A stretch of 57,114 nucleotides of DNA from Streptomyces sp. CT34 (lineage in GTDB: Bacteria; Actinomycetota; Actinomycetes; Streptomycetales; Streptomycetaceae). Shown piece by piece: positions 23,455 to 30,726 of this stretch (position 1 is the first letter of the stretch; the number at the start of each line of letters is the position of its first letter). The notes beneath the pieces are model-generated. The model saw only the letters and a list, made by a program, of their open reading frames with translations, was not told the DNA's origin and did not search any database. The stretch spans positions 4,482,911-4,540,024 of the forward strand of contig NZ_KN708638.1 of assembly GCF_000805335.1 (NCBI RefSeq), read 5' to 3'. A program made the translations under genes and the position numbers.

Positions 23455-23645
23455 GAGGGACCTCGTTCACGGCTGGATATCCCTGGAGACCAGCTCGGGG
23501 CACTGGGTTATGGCCCTCACCGCCATCGTCTCGAGGCACACGGAGTACATGGGCCTGGCCGTCGACGAGCTGTGCCAAGGCCGGCCGCGAGGCGGACGCC
23601 GAGATCCTGGCTTCTCTTCCCTACCCGCTGATCCGCGGTGGATGA
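23455..23645 (+). pseudogene. Frameshifted remnant of an unidentified protein
   Basis: Protein-like sequence runs in one frame to about 23572 ('DLVHGWISLETSSGHWVMALTAI' region, then 'RHTEYMGLAVDELC'). It continues in the next frame to a stop at 23645 ('AKAGREADAEILASLPYPLIRGG' region). Neither part has its own start signal. The reading is consistent with one decayed gene with a single-base change near 23572. I do not recognise the family. Confidence 0.35.
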
Positions 23646-23822
23646 CCGACTTCGGCGTCTCGGGGTCGGTCAGGTCCGTCGAGGTCTGGAGCAGCTCAAG
23701 ACTGCATGGCGCGCGTGCAAGCGGACCGTTGCTTGCCCGTATGGAGTAGTGGGGGCTGCTGCTCCGGGACGTCAAGGGGAGGCTGGACCTACAAGGACCT
23801 CAGCCGCTCCGAGGAGGATGGC

Positions 23823-24023
23823 ATGGCTCGCCAGTCACGTGATTCGTCCAACCCCCAGTCCCGTAGTTCGTCCGAAGCTGCTGCCGAAGAAGCAGGCCAC
23901 GAGCCCAAGGGCAGGTCGACTAGGTTGCGCCAGGCAAAGAGTGCGCCCAGCAAGGAGGAGAAGCGGGAGCAAGCGCCCGGGAGCCTCTTTGGCGACGACG
24001 ATATCGATACGAGCGACGACTGA
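23823..24023 (+). CDS. Small hydrophilic protein with acidic tail, unknown
   Basis: A 66-residue ORF with a strong Shine-Dalgarno (GAGGAGG) five bases before the ATG. It is rich in Ser, Lys, Glu and Arg with no hydrophobic segment, and ends in 'GDDDIDTSDD'. I do not recognise the family. Its base composition is less G+C-rich than the flanking core genes, fitting the accessory island. The ribosome site makes it more likely real than chance, but no homologue is known to me. Confidence 0.45.
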   Translation: MARQSRDSSNPQSRSSSEAAAEEAGHEPKGRSTRLRQAKSAPSKEEKREQAPGSLFGDDDIDTSDD

Positions 24024-24369
24024 GTCATTGGCTGCGAGGCCACGAGTGTCCGGTGCGGCTGATGTCTGCCCCCAGTCGTACCTCCGCAAGGTTCACCTTC
24101 CCTGGGCGGTCGGGGCGAGGCGGGTCTCGGCGAGGAAGCCTCCCGCTGCCGGGCCGCCCGCGTTCGCCCTGACCGGGGCTCCGCGTTCACCCCGTCGACC
24201 AGCCGAGGAGGAAGGCCCTGGGTCAAAACCTCACACAGACGCCAAAGGCACTGGCACTGGCATTGGCACTGGCATTGGCATTGGCCCTAAACCACCTCGC
24301 TAAGGCACAGGGCGCCGGGCATCCTGTACCCGGCGCCCGTCCCGTCCCGACCCGGCGCGGAGGTGTCGC
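24024..24369. repeat. Gene-free stretch with a hexanucleotide repeat and a hairpin
   Basis: No convincing gene. A hexamer GGCAYT is repeated six times at 24247-24282. A hairpin with 10-bp perfect arms (24310-24319 GGGCGCCGGG / 24329-24338) follows and may end transcription before the methyltransferase gene. Confidence 0.6.
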
Positions 24370-25068
24370 GTGCGGTTGCCGCCCCTGCACGTCCAGCCAC
24401 TCACCAGCCCTGCCACCGTGGAAAAGGAACTGGTCGCGATGGTGGCGGCGCACTACGACAATGAGCCGCTGATGCGCCTGGCCGGCGAAATCCACTTCGA
24501 CGACGAGCTGAGCGACGCCGAGACCGAGGCCGTGGTACGCGTCCTGGACCGGCCGCTGACGCCACTGGCGTATCTGCCGTGCTGCGGCACACTGCGGCAT
24601 GCGCGCCCGCTGCTGGAACGGGGCGCGGAGCGGGTGATCGCCGTGGACCTGTCCGGCCACAGCCTCCAGCTCGGCCTCGCCCGCAACGTCCCCGCGATGC
24701 GGCGCCCACAGGTCGCGGCCTTCCAGGGCGACGTCCGCAACGCCATCGAAGTACTTCCGCGCACGGGAGCGGATTTCGCCTTCATGGGCGGCAACAGCCT
24801 CGGCGACATCACCGCTCCAGAAGGCCACCTGCACTTGCTGAAGGCGATCGCGGATTCGCTGGCCGAGGACGGGGTGTTGGTCTTCGACTACGTCGGCGAC
24901 CGGTACGAGCCGGGCCCGGAAGACATGTCGTCGGAGTGGCCCCAGGTGTGGCACGGCGTGGCGGGGGGAGGGCCCGGCGCCTCGGCAGCCGCGATGCGGT
25001 CGTGCGGGAGATCGCGAAGGCGAGGCAGCGGGAGAGGCGGGCGCCCGCCCGACCCGCTAATTCCCTGA
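24370..25068 (+). pseudogene. Class I methyltransferase, C-terminus lost
   Basis: A 232-codon frame with a Shine-Dalgarno GGAGGTG before GTG 24370. Motif I is atypical ('LAYLPCCGTLRHARPLLERG', residues about 67-86), motif II is 'VIAVDLSGHSL', and a Cys/Gly-rich 'FAFMGGNSLGDI' and 'VLVFDYVGDRY' follow. After 'EWPQVWHG' (about residue 196) the sequence turns into low-complexity Gly/Ala/Arg without the expected C-terminal strands, immediately before the truncated ISL3 transposase. The real C-terminus was therefore probably removed when the insertion sequence or a later deletion joined here. A functional short version is unlikely. Confidence 0.6.
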
Positions 25069-25419
25069 CAACAGAGCTGAGTTGGCTGGAAGCCTGGTAG
25101 TGCGGCGCTGGTATCTCTCCAGCAATCCGGGCACCTGCTCGCGGAAGGTCTGCCTCGGACACCCCAGCACCGGGCAGACCAGGCGCCGCACTCGCACCGA
25201 CACCACCACCCGCCGGCCGTCCACCGGCAGGTCCGCCACCGTACGCCCATGGAAACCATGCACCCTCGCGGTCGGCGTCCCGCACATCGGGCACGGCACC
25301 GGAACCTCCGGGGTCCGCGCGGACAGGCGGATCACCTCGCCTGCGTCTGCCACATCCTCGACGACCAGCACCGACAGCCCCGAAAACACAGTTGCCACAA
25401 GGGAGTTGAGATCCTGCAT
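25057..25419 (-). mobile_element. ISL3-family transposase, N-terminal fragment
   Basis: A 120-codon frame carrying the zf-ISL3 zinc-binding N-terminus: 'CPMCGTPTARVHGFHGRT', 'ADLPVDGRRVVVSVRVRRL', then 'CPVLGCPRQTFREQVPGLLE'. The four cysteines are of CxxC...CxxxxC type. The protein breaks off after 'RYQRRTTRL', so the remaining 400 or so residues with the DDE catalytic domain are missing. Its 3' end joins the truncated methyltransferase near 25085, marking a deletion junction. It is inactive. Confidence 0.8.
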
Positions 25420-25422
25420 GAC

Positions 25423-25701
25423 ATGTCAACGACCCCGATCACGCTTGGCCACCACCGATTACGGGACAGAGCCGAACGCCTTACGGTCCCGCGTCAGGCG
25501 CACCAGCGGGCCGAGGAGTTCCTCGCCCAACGACAGGACGCCATCCACCGAGCGCGAGGAGCCCTCCAGCTGATCGCCGAGACGTGGGCCACCGTCCAAG
25601 ATCCTGCCGCCCGACTCGACACCCCCTACGCGCGAGACATCCTCGACGGCCTCACCCCCGAAGTCCGCTCCCTCGCCCAAAGCCTGACCACCCTGGCGTG
25701 A
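25423..25701 (+). CDS. Small helical protein with a TTA codon, unknown
   Basis: A 92-residue ORF with good G/C third-position bias. It is predicted mostly helical ('RQAHQRAEEFLAQRQDAIHR', 'SLAQSLTTLA'), with no known family. Leucine codon 13 is TTA (25459-25461), read only by the bldA tRNA in Streptomyces and typical of accessory or developmentally controlled genes. No clear Shine-Dalgarno precedes the ATG, which lies four bases beyond the ISL3 transposase start on the other strand. It may therefore be the 3' portion of a gene cut by the insertion sequence. Confidence 0.4.
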   Translation: MSTTPITLGHHRLRDRAERLTVPRQAHQRAEEFLAQRQDAIHRARGALQLIAETWATVQDPAARLDTPYARDILDGLTPEVRSLAQSLTTLA

Positions 25702-25751
25702 CAGGGCACTCACCTCTTGGGGCTGGCGCCCAGTCTCCGAAGGGACAGAAG

Positions 25752-25801
25752 TGGGAGCCATCCGGGAGCCGCTTCCGAAGTCGGCTCCCAAATGGCTCCC
25801 A
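25752..25801. repeat. 50-bp imperfect inverted repeat
   Basis: The 20-bp arms 25752-25771 (TGGGAGCCATCCGGGAGCCG) and 25782-25801 match as reverse complements with two mismatches, around a 10-nt centre CTTCCGAAGT. Within each arm GGGAGCC occurs twice, so four oriented copies are present. It lies between the small ORF and the tRNA-Pro terminator. A recombinase or protein-binding site from the former element is possible. Confidence 0.6.
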
Positions 25802-25818
25802 AGAGGATCAGGAAACGA

Positions 25819-25858
25819 GTCAGGGGCCCGATCCACTCTCGCGGATCAGGCCCCTGAC
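25819..25858 (-). terminator. Hairpin terminator of tRNA-Pro
   Basis: The 10-bp perfect arms 25819-25828 (GTCAGGGGCC) and 25849-25858 are extended inward by further partial pairing (GATCC/GGATC). It begins 16 bp past the tRNA 3' end on the minus strand. Confidence 0.7.
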
Positions 25859-25873
25859 CTGTTGTTTCTTCAG

Positions 25874-25947
25874 TCGGGGTGGCGGGATTTGAACCCACGA
25901 CCTCTTCGTCCCGAACGAAGCGCGCTGCCAAGCTGCGCTACACCCCG
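25874..25947 (-). tRNA. tRNA-Pro(CGG)
   Basis: 74 nt that fold into a full cloverleaf on the minus strand. The acceptor stem is CGGGGTG/CACCCCG with discriminator A, the D-arm contains AGCGCAGC..GGCAGCGC, the anticodon stem CTTCG/CGAAG encloses loop TTCGGGA (anticodon CGG) and the T-loop is TTCAAAT. CCA is not encoded. Upstream, the AT-rich TAAAGT region (about 25957-25970) is a plausible promoter -10. The gene marks the right border of the decayed accessory island. Confidence 0.95.
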
Positions 25948-26056
25948 AAGCAACGAGCTCTACTTTAGCGGACTGATCCCCGTAGGTGAAATCCGGTTCC
26001 GGGGAGGCCGGGGCCGGGGTGGCGGGAGGGCCCCGGCCGGCGGCCTTCGGGGGTGG

Positions 26057-26983
26057 TCAGTCGTGGGGGGTGAGGGTGAGCAGGGTGGCTTCCGGGGGGC
26101 AGGCGAAGCGGACGGGGGTGTAGCGATTGGTGCCGCAGCCGGCGGAGACGTGGAGGTAGGAGGTGTGGCCGTCGGCGGTGTGGCTGGAGAGGCCCTTGGC
26201 GCGCCGGGTGTCGATGTCGCAGTTGGTGACGAGGGCGCCGTAGAAGGGGACGCAGAGCTGGCCGCCGTGGGTGTGGCCGGCGAGGATCAGCGGATAGCCG
26301 TCGCCGGTGAAGGCGTCCAGGGAGCGCAGGTACGGGGCGTGGACGATGGCCAGGGAGAGGTCGGCGCCGGATTCCGGGCCGCCGGCGACCTCGGCGTAGC
26401 GGTCGCGCTTGATGTGCGGGTCGTCCAGGCCGGTCAGCGCGATCTCGGCGCCCTCCAGCTTGAGGCGCCCGCGGGAGTTGGAGAGGCCGACCCAGCCGGC
26501 CGCGTCGAAGGCGTCGCGCAGGTCTTCCCAGGGGTTGTGGACGGCGCCGACGACGGGCGCGTTGCCGTTCAGGCCGTGCCGGCCCTGGGCCTTCTCGATC
26601 AGATAGCGGGCGGGGTTGCGCAGCCGGGGGCCGTAGTAGTCGTTGGAGCCGAAGACGTAGGCGCCGGGGAACTCCATCAGGGGGCCGAGGGCGTCCAGGG
26701 CCTCGGGCACGGCCTCGGGGTCGGAGAGGTTGTCGCCGGTGTTGACGACGAAGTCGGGGCGGAGCCCGGCGAGCGACTGGAGCCAGCGCTGTTTCTTGCG
26801 CTGCCCGCTGACCATGTGGATGTCGGAGACCTGGAGGACGCGCAACGGCCGCATACCGCGGGGCAGTACGGGCACGGTGACGCGCCGCAGGCGGAAGGAG
26901 CGGGTTTCGAAGCCGGCGGCGTAGGCCAGGCCGGCGGCACCGACTGCGGTCAGGGACAGGGGTACTCCGTATCGCGCGCGCAT
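26057..26983 (-). CDS. Metallophosphoesterase (YaeI/calcineurin-like), membrane-anchored
   Basis: A 308-residue binuclear-metal phosphoesterase. Residues 7-25 form a hydrophobic anchor. The metal motifs are 'VSDIHMVSG' (DxH), 'VNTGDNL' (GDN), 'GSNDYYG' (GNHD-like, with N-D), 'IVHAPYLRS' (H) and 'LAGHTHGGQ' (GHTHGG), in the canonical order. The family hydrolyses phosphoesters such as lipid-A-type or nucleotide pyrophosphates; the substrate here is not evident. The equivalent gene next to ponA2 is conserved in mycobacteria. It is divergent from the YqeY-like gene. Confidence 0.93.
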   Translation of the reverse strand: MRARYGVPLSLTAVGAAGLAYAAGFETRSFRLRRVTVPVLPRGMRPLRVLQVSDIHMVSGQRKKQRWLQSLAGLRPDFVVNTGDNLSDPEAVPEALDALGPLMEFPGAYVFGSNDYYGPRLRNPARYLIEKAQGRHGLNGNAPVVGAVHNPWEDLRDAFDAAGWVGLSNSRGRLKLEGAEIALTGLDDPHIKRDRYAEVAGGPESGADLSLAIVHAPYLRSLDAFTGDGYPLILAGHTHGGQLCVPFYGALVTNCDIDTRRAKGLSSHTADGHTSYLHVSAGCGTNRYTPVRFACPPEATLLTLTPHD

Positions 26984-27129
26984 GTGTCCATGGTCGCAGA
27001 GTGGCGGTGGGGCGGGGAGGGGTCCTTGATCGCCGGGAAGGGGGATGGAGGGGGGGGGGGGACGGTGTGCGGGGGCGCGGCGGGGGAAAGGCGCGGCGGT
27101 TGCCGGTGGCTGGGGGCATACTCGACGGC

Positions 27130-27594
27130 ATGACCAAGCTCAAGGCCAAGCTCCAGGACGACCTCACCGCCGCGATCAAGGCGCGTGACGAGCTGCGTTC
27201 CGCCACCCTCCGGCTCACGCTGACCGCCATCCACAAGGAGGAGGTGGCCGGCACCGAGGCGCGTGTGCTGTCCGACGGCGAGGTCGAGAAGATCATCGCG
27301 CGGGAGGCGAAGAAGCGCCGGGAGGCCGCGGAGGCGTTCGACAAGGGCGGCCGGGCCGATGCCGCGGAGCGGGAGCGGGCGGAGGGCGAGGTGCTCGCCG
27401 GGTATCTGCCCAAGCCGCTGACCGATGACGAGCTGGAGCGGCTGGTCGCCGCGGCGGTGGCGGAGGCCAAGGAGGCCGGTGCCGAGGGGCCGCGCGCGAT
27501 GGGCGCCGTGATGAAGATCGTCAACCCGCAGGTGGCGGGCCGGGCCGACGGTGGCCGGGTCGCCGCGGCGGTGAAGAAGCTGCTCGCCGGCTGA
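27130..27594 (+). CDS. GatB/YqeY domain-containing protein
   Basis: A 154-residue helical protein matching YqeY: 'KLQDDLTAAIKARDELRSATLRL', 'LSDGEVEKIIAREAKKRREAAE', 'ERAEGEVLAGYLPKPLTDDEL' and the C-terminal 'GAVMKIVNPQVAGRADG'. The domain is related to the tRNA-binding tail of the amidotransferase GatB; the stand-alone protein's role is unsettled. ATG 27130 lacks a strong Shine-Dalgarno. Downstream are 11-bp repeats (GAGAGCCCACC, about 27600-27635) and a bidirectional terminator shared with the convergent PBP gene. Confidence 0.93.
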   Translation: MTKLKAKLQDDLTAAIKARDELRSATLRLTLTAIHKEEVAGTEARVLSDGEVEKIIAREAKKRREAAEAFDKGGRADAAERERAEGEVLAGYLPKPLTDDELERLVAAAVAEAKEAGAEGPRAMGAVMKIVNPQVAGRADGGRVAAAVKKLLAG

Positions 27595-27665
27595 GAGCGG
27601 AGAGCCCACCGAGAGCCCACCGAGAGCCGACCGAGAGTCGGGAGCCGTACGGAAGAGAAGAGCGG

Positions 27666-27696
27666 AAGGGGCGCCCTCGGGATGAGGGCGCCCCTT
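27666..27696. terminator. Bidirectional hairpin terminator between yqeY-like and PBP genes
   Basis: The 13-bp perfect arms 27666-27678 (AAGGGGCGCCCTC) and 27684-27696 flank the loop GGGAT. The A-A/T-T ends allow termination in both directions between the convergent genes. Confidence 0.85.
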
Positions 27697-27744
27697 CTGT
27701 ATGCCGTGGTGGAGTACCGGAGGAGGGCCGGGCCGTCCGGTGGG

Positions 27745-29940
27745 TTACCAGCCTCCGTTGAGGCCGCCCAGGATATCGGGGAAGCCCGGAATGTGCCAGC
27801 CGCCTCCGGGCTTGTTGTCGCCGCCGTGGCCGGGGTTCGGCTTGGGCTTGGGCTCGTCCTGCCCCTTGTTCTTGTCGCCGTCGCCGCCTCCGGGGTCGTC
27901 GATCGGGGCGATCGGCAGCGCCGGCGCGGGGCGGCCCGCCAGCGCGCCGGTCATCGCGTCGCGCCAGATGGGGCCGGGGGTGTCCGCGCCGTAGACCTTG
28001 TCGTGCGAGACGCCGCCGATGGTGATGTTGTACATCTGGCGCTGGTGCCGCGGGTCGCCGACCCAGACCGCGCCGGCCGCGTTCGGGGTGTAGCCGACGA
28101 ACCAGGCGGCGTAGCGGTAGTCCGTCGTACCGGTCTTGCCGGCGCTGTCGCGGCCCTTGAGTCCGGCCTCCTTGCCGGTGCCGTCCTCGACGACGCCCTT
28201 GAGGAGGGCGTTGACCGTGTCCGCGGTCTTCTTGGACATCGCGCTGTGGCAACTGGTCTGCGGGACCTTCAGCGACCGGCCCTGGGCGTCGGTGATCGAC
28301 TCGATGGCGACCGGGGAGCAGTACGTGCCCTCGTTGGCGAAGGTGGCGTACGCCCCGGCCATGGTCAGCGGGGACATCTCCTGGCCGCCGAGGGCCATGG
28401 AGGGAACCTGCTTCAGCGGCCTGCCGTCGGCCCGCTGAATTCCCATCTTCTCGGCCATCTTGACCGCGGGGCAGACGCCCATGTCACTGATCAGCTGCAC
28501 GTAGTAGGTGTTGACCGACTTCGCGGTCGCCTCCTTCATGGCGTACGGGCCGTGTTCCTGCGGGTTCTCGTTCTCGGCCACGTCGTGGCCCTGCCACTCG
28601 CCGGTGCAGGTCTGGACCGGACTCGGGTACGGCATCTTGTACGGCGAGGGGTACTCCTGGTACGGGCTGGTGCCCTGCTCCAGGGCCGCCGCCGCGATCA
28701 CCGGCTTGAAGGTCGAGCCGGGCTGGTAGCCGGCGCCGCCGCCCATGCTGTGGTTGACCGAGAGGTTGATCTGGGTCTGGTTCCGGCCGAAGCCGTAGGG
28801 CCGGGACTGGCCCATGCCGAGGATCTTGCCGGTGCCCGGTTCGACGACGGTCGCGGCGGCGGCCACCGGGTCGTCGTCGTGGACGTGCTTGCTCAGCGAC
28901 GCCTGGATCGCCTTCTGGGTCTGCGGATCGAGGGTGGTGCGGATGGTCAGCCCGCCCTCGTTCCAGCGCTGCGAGCGGATCGCGCGGGTCTTGCCGAACG
29001 TCTTGTCGTTGAGCAGCACCTCGCGGACGTAGTCGCAGAAGAAGCCGGCGCCGTCGCCGGCGGTGATGCAGCCGTTCTGCGGGCGGCTGACCTGCAGTTG
29101 GATCGGCTTCGCGGCGGCGGCGACGGCCTGCGCGCGGGTGATGTCCTTGAGGTCGGCCATCCGCCGCAGCACGGTGTTGCGGCGCACGGTCGCCTCGTGC
29201 AGGTGGTTGACCGGGTCGTAGCGGCTCGGCGACTGCACGATGCCGGCCAGCAGGGCCGACTCCTCCAGGTTCAGGTCCTTGGCGTGCTTGCTGAAGTAGC
29301 GCTGGGCCGCGGCCTCGATGCCGTACGCCTGCTCACCGAAGAAGGTGATGTTGAGGTAGTTCTGGAGAATTTTGCGCTTGCCGAGCTTCTCCTCCAACTG
29401 GATCGCGTACTTCAGCTCCTTGACCTTGCGGCCGATCGTCTGCTGGGTGGCCTGCGCGACCTTGTCCGGGTCGTCGCCGGCCTCCTCGATGAAGACGTTC
29501 TTCACGTACTGCTGGGTCAGCGTGGAGGCGCCCTGGGCGACACTGCCGGACTGGGCGTTCTTGTTGACCGCGCGCAGGACGCCCTTGAGGTCGACGGCGC
29601 CGTGCTTGTAGAAGCGGGCGTCCTCGATCGCGACGATCGCCTGCTGGATGGAGGGCGACATGTCCTTGAGGCCGACGACCGTGCGGTCGCGGGAGTAGAC
29701 CTTCGCGATCTCGCCGCCGTCGGCGTCCAGGATGGTGGTGCGCTGACTGAGCGGCGGCGTCTTGAGGTCGGCCGGGATGTCGTCGAAGCCCTGGACGGAG
29801 GTCTTGGCCGCGAGGCCGAGCGCGCCGGCCGCCGGGAGCGCGATGCCGGCCAGTACCGCTCCGGCGAGGACGCTGACACCGAGGAACTTGGCGGCCTGCT
29901 GGGTCCTGGACCGCCCCCCGCCCACGCGCTTCTTAGCCAT
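27745..29940 (-). CDS. Class A penicillin-binding protein (bifunctional transglycosylase/transpeptidase, PonA2-like)
   Basis: A 731-residue peptidoglycan synthase. It has a short cytoplasmic basic N-terminus, a transmembrane helix (about 18-44), a GT51 domain with catalytic Glu106 in 'IEDARFYKHG', and a transpeptidase domain with Ser409 in STFK, SVN at 475-477 and KTGT at 602-605. The tail after about residue 680 is Gly/Pro/Asp/Lys-rich and disordered; unlike mycobacterial PonA2 it has no PASTA domain. It is divergent from wblA, as ponA2 is next to whiB4 in mycobacteria, so the pairing is ancient. The 380-bp region between them probably holds both promoters. Confidence 0.95.
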   Translation of the reverse strand: MAKKRVGGGRSRTQQAAKFLGVSVLAGAVLAGIALPAAGALGLAAKTSVQGFDDIPADLKTPPLSQRTTILDADGGEIAKVYSRDRTVVGLKDMSPSIQQAIVAIEDARFYKHGAVDLKGVLRAVNKNAQSGSVAQGASTLTQQYVKNVFIEEAGDDPDKVAQATQQTIGRKVKELKYAIQLEEKLGKRKILQNYLNITFFGEQAYGIEAAAQRYFSKHAKDLNLEESALLAGIVQSPSRYDPVNHLHEATVRRNTVLRRMADLKDITRAQAVAAAAKPIQLQVSRPQNGCITAGDGAGFFCDYVREVLLNDKTFGKTRAIRSQRWNEGGLTIRTTLDPQTQKAIQASLSKHVHDDDPVAAAATVVEPGTGKILGMGQSRPYGFGRNQTQINLSVNHSMGGGAGYQPGSTFKPVIAAAALEQGTSPYQEYPSPYKMPYPSPVQTCTGEWQGHDVAENENPQEHGPYAMKEATAKSVNTYYVQLISDMGVCPAVKMAEKMGIQRADGRPLKQVPSMALGGQEMSPLTMAGAYATFANEGTYCSPVAIESITDAQGRSLKVPQTSCHSAMSKKTADTVNALLKGVVEDGTGKEAGLKGRDSAGKTGTTDYRYAAWFVGYTPNAAGAVWVGDPRHQRQMYNITIGGVSHDKVYGADTPGPIWRDAMTGALAGRPAPALPIAPIDDPGGGDGDKNKGQDEPKPKPNPGHGGDNKPGGGWHIPGFPDILGGLNGGW

Positions 29941-30320
29941 GAGGTGCAGCCTACGTTCTCAATCGCCGGACAGGGGCGCACCTGTTCGTTTAGCCTGTTC
30001 CCATCCGCCACAGCGGAACGGCCACATCGCAGTTCGTCAACCCCTACTCCTCCCTCGGGCTGTGCCCCACATGCCCGCTGTGTGCCAGAAATCCCTTGCC
30101 ATCACAGCGAAGTGTCCCGCTTGGGAGGTAAGTGACGTATGTCGTGCGGTCACTCCGTTGGGTGATCTGCCGCGTACGCATAGTCCGTTCGGGCCATTCA
30201 AGATTGGGCCCGAAGGGGGTGTTGCGCCCTCCCTGCCTTCCGTAACGTCCTCAACTGGCAACGGTGAATATGCCGTTTGGGCCGTGGGGGAGCCTCGATT
30301 CGGGAGAGGACGGCGCCAGC
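29941..30320. promoter_or_regulatory. 380-bp divergent control region of the PBP gene and wblA
   Basis: No gene is seen on either strand. It is less G+C-rich than its surroundings. A hairpin with arms 30188-30195 (TTCGGGCC) and 30207-30214 lies about 105 bp before the wblA ATG. The length suggests a long regulated wblA leader, consistent with the heavily regulated developmental gene known from S. coelicolor. Confidence 0.5.
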
Positions 30321-30665
30321 ATGGGCTGGGTAACCGACTGGAGTGCACAGGCAGCGTGCCGCACTACCGATCCGGATGAACTGTTCGTGCAAGGGGCGGC
30401 GCAGAACCGCGCCAAGGCGGTGTGCACCGGGTGTCCGGTGCGCACGGAGTGCCTGGCCGATGCCCTGGACAACCGGGTGGAGTTCGGAGTGTGGGGCGGA
30501 ATGACCGAACGCGAGCGGAGGGCGTTGCTGCGCCGCCGCCCGACCGTGACGTCATGGCGCCGCCTGTTGGAGACAGCACGTACGGAATACGAGCGCAGCA
30601 CCGGCATCCTGCCGGTGGACTGCGAGGACGAGGTGTTCGACGACGAGTACGCCGCGGTCGGATAG
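30321..30665 (+). CDS. wblA: WhiB-family iron-sulfur regulator WblA
   Basis: A 114-residue Wbl protein. The [4Fe-4S] cysteines are Cys13, Cys35, Cys38 and Cys44, followed by the Wbl turn 'GVWGGMTERER' and the basic DNA-binding 'RRALLRRRPT'. The C-terminal extension 'TSWRRLLETARTEYERSTG' is characteristic of WblA/WhiB4. In Streptomyces WblA controls the switch from aerial growth to sporulation and represses antibiotic production. ATG 30321 is chosen, with GGAGAGGA upstream; a GTG at 30264 would add 19 unconserved residues. The neighbours (PBP divergent, ArsA-like ATPase pair convergent) match the S. coelicolor and M. tuberculosis order. Confidence 0.95.
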   Translation: MGWVTDWSAQAACRTTDPDELFVQGAAQNRAKAVCTGCPVRTECLADALDNRVEFGVWGGMTERERRALLRRRPTVTSWRRLLETARTEYERSTGILPVDCEDEVFDDEYAAVG

Positions 30666-30726
30666 GCCGCCCGCCGGACCGCTCGGGCGGTCCGCACGTC
30701 ACCGCCGCGGCCGATCGCCGCTGCGG

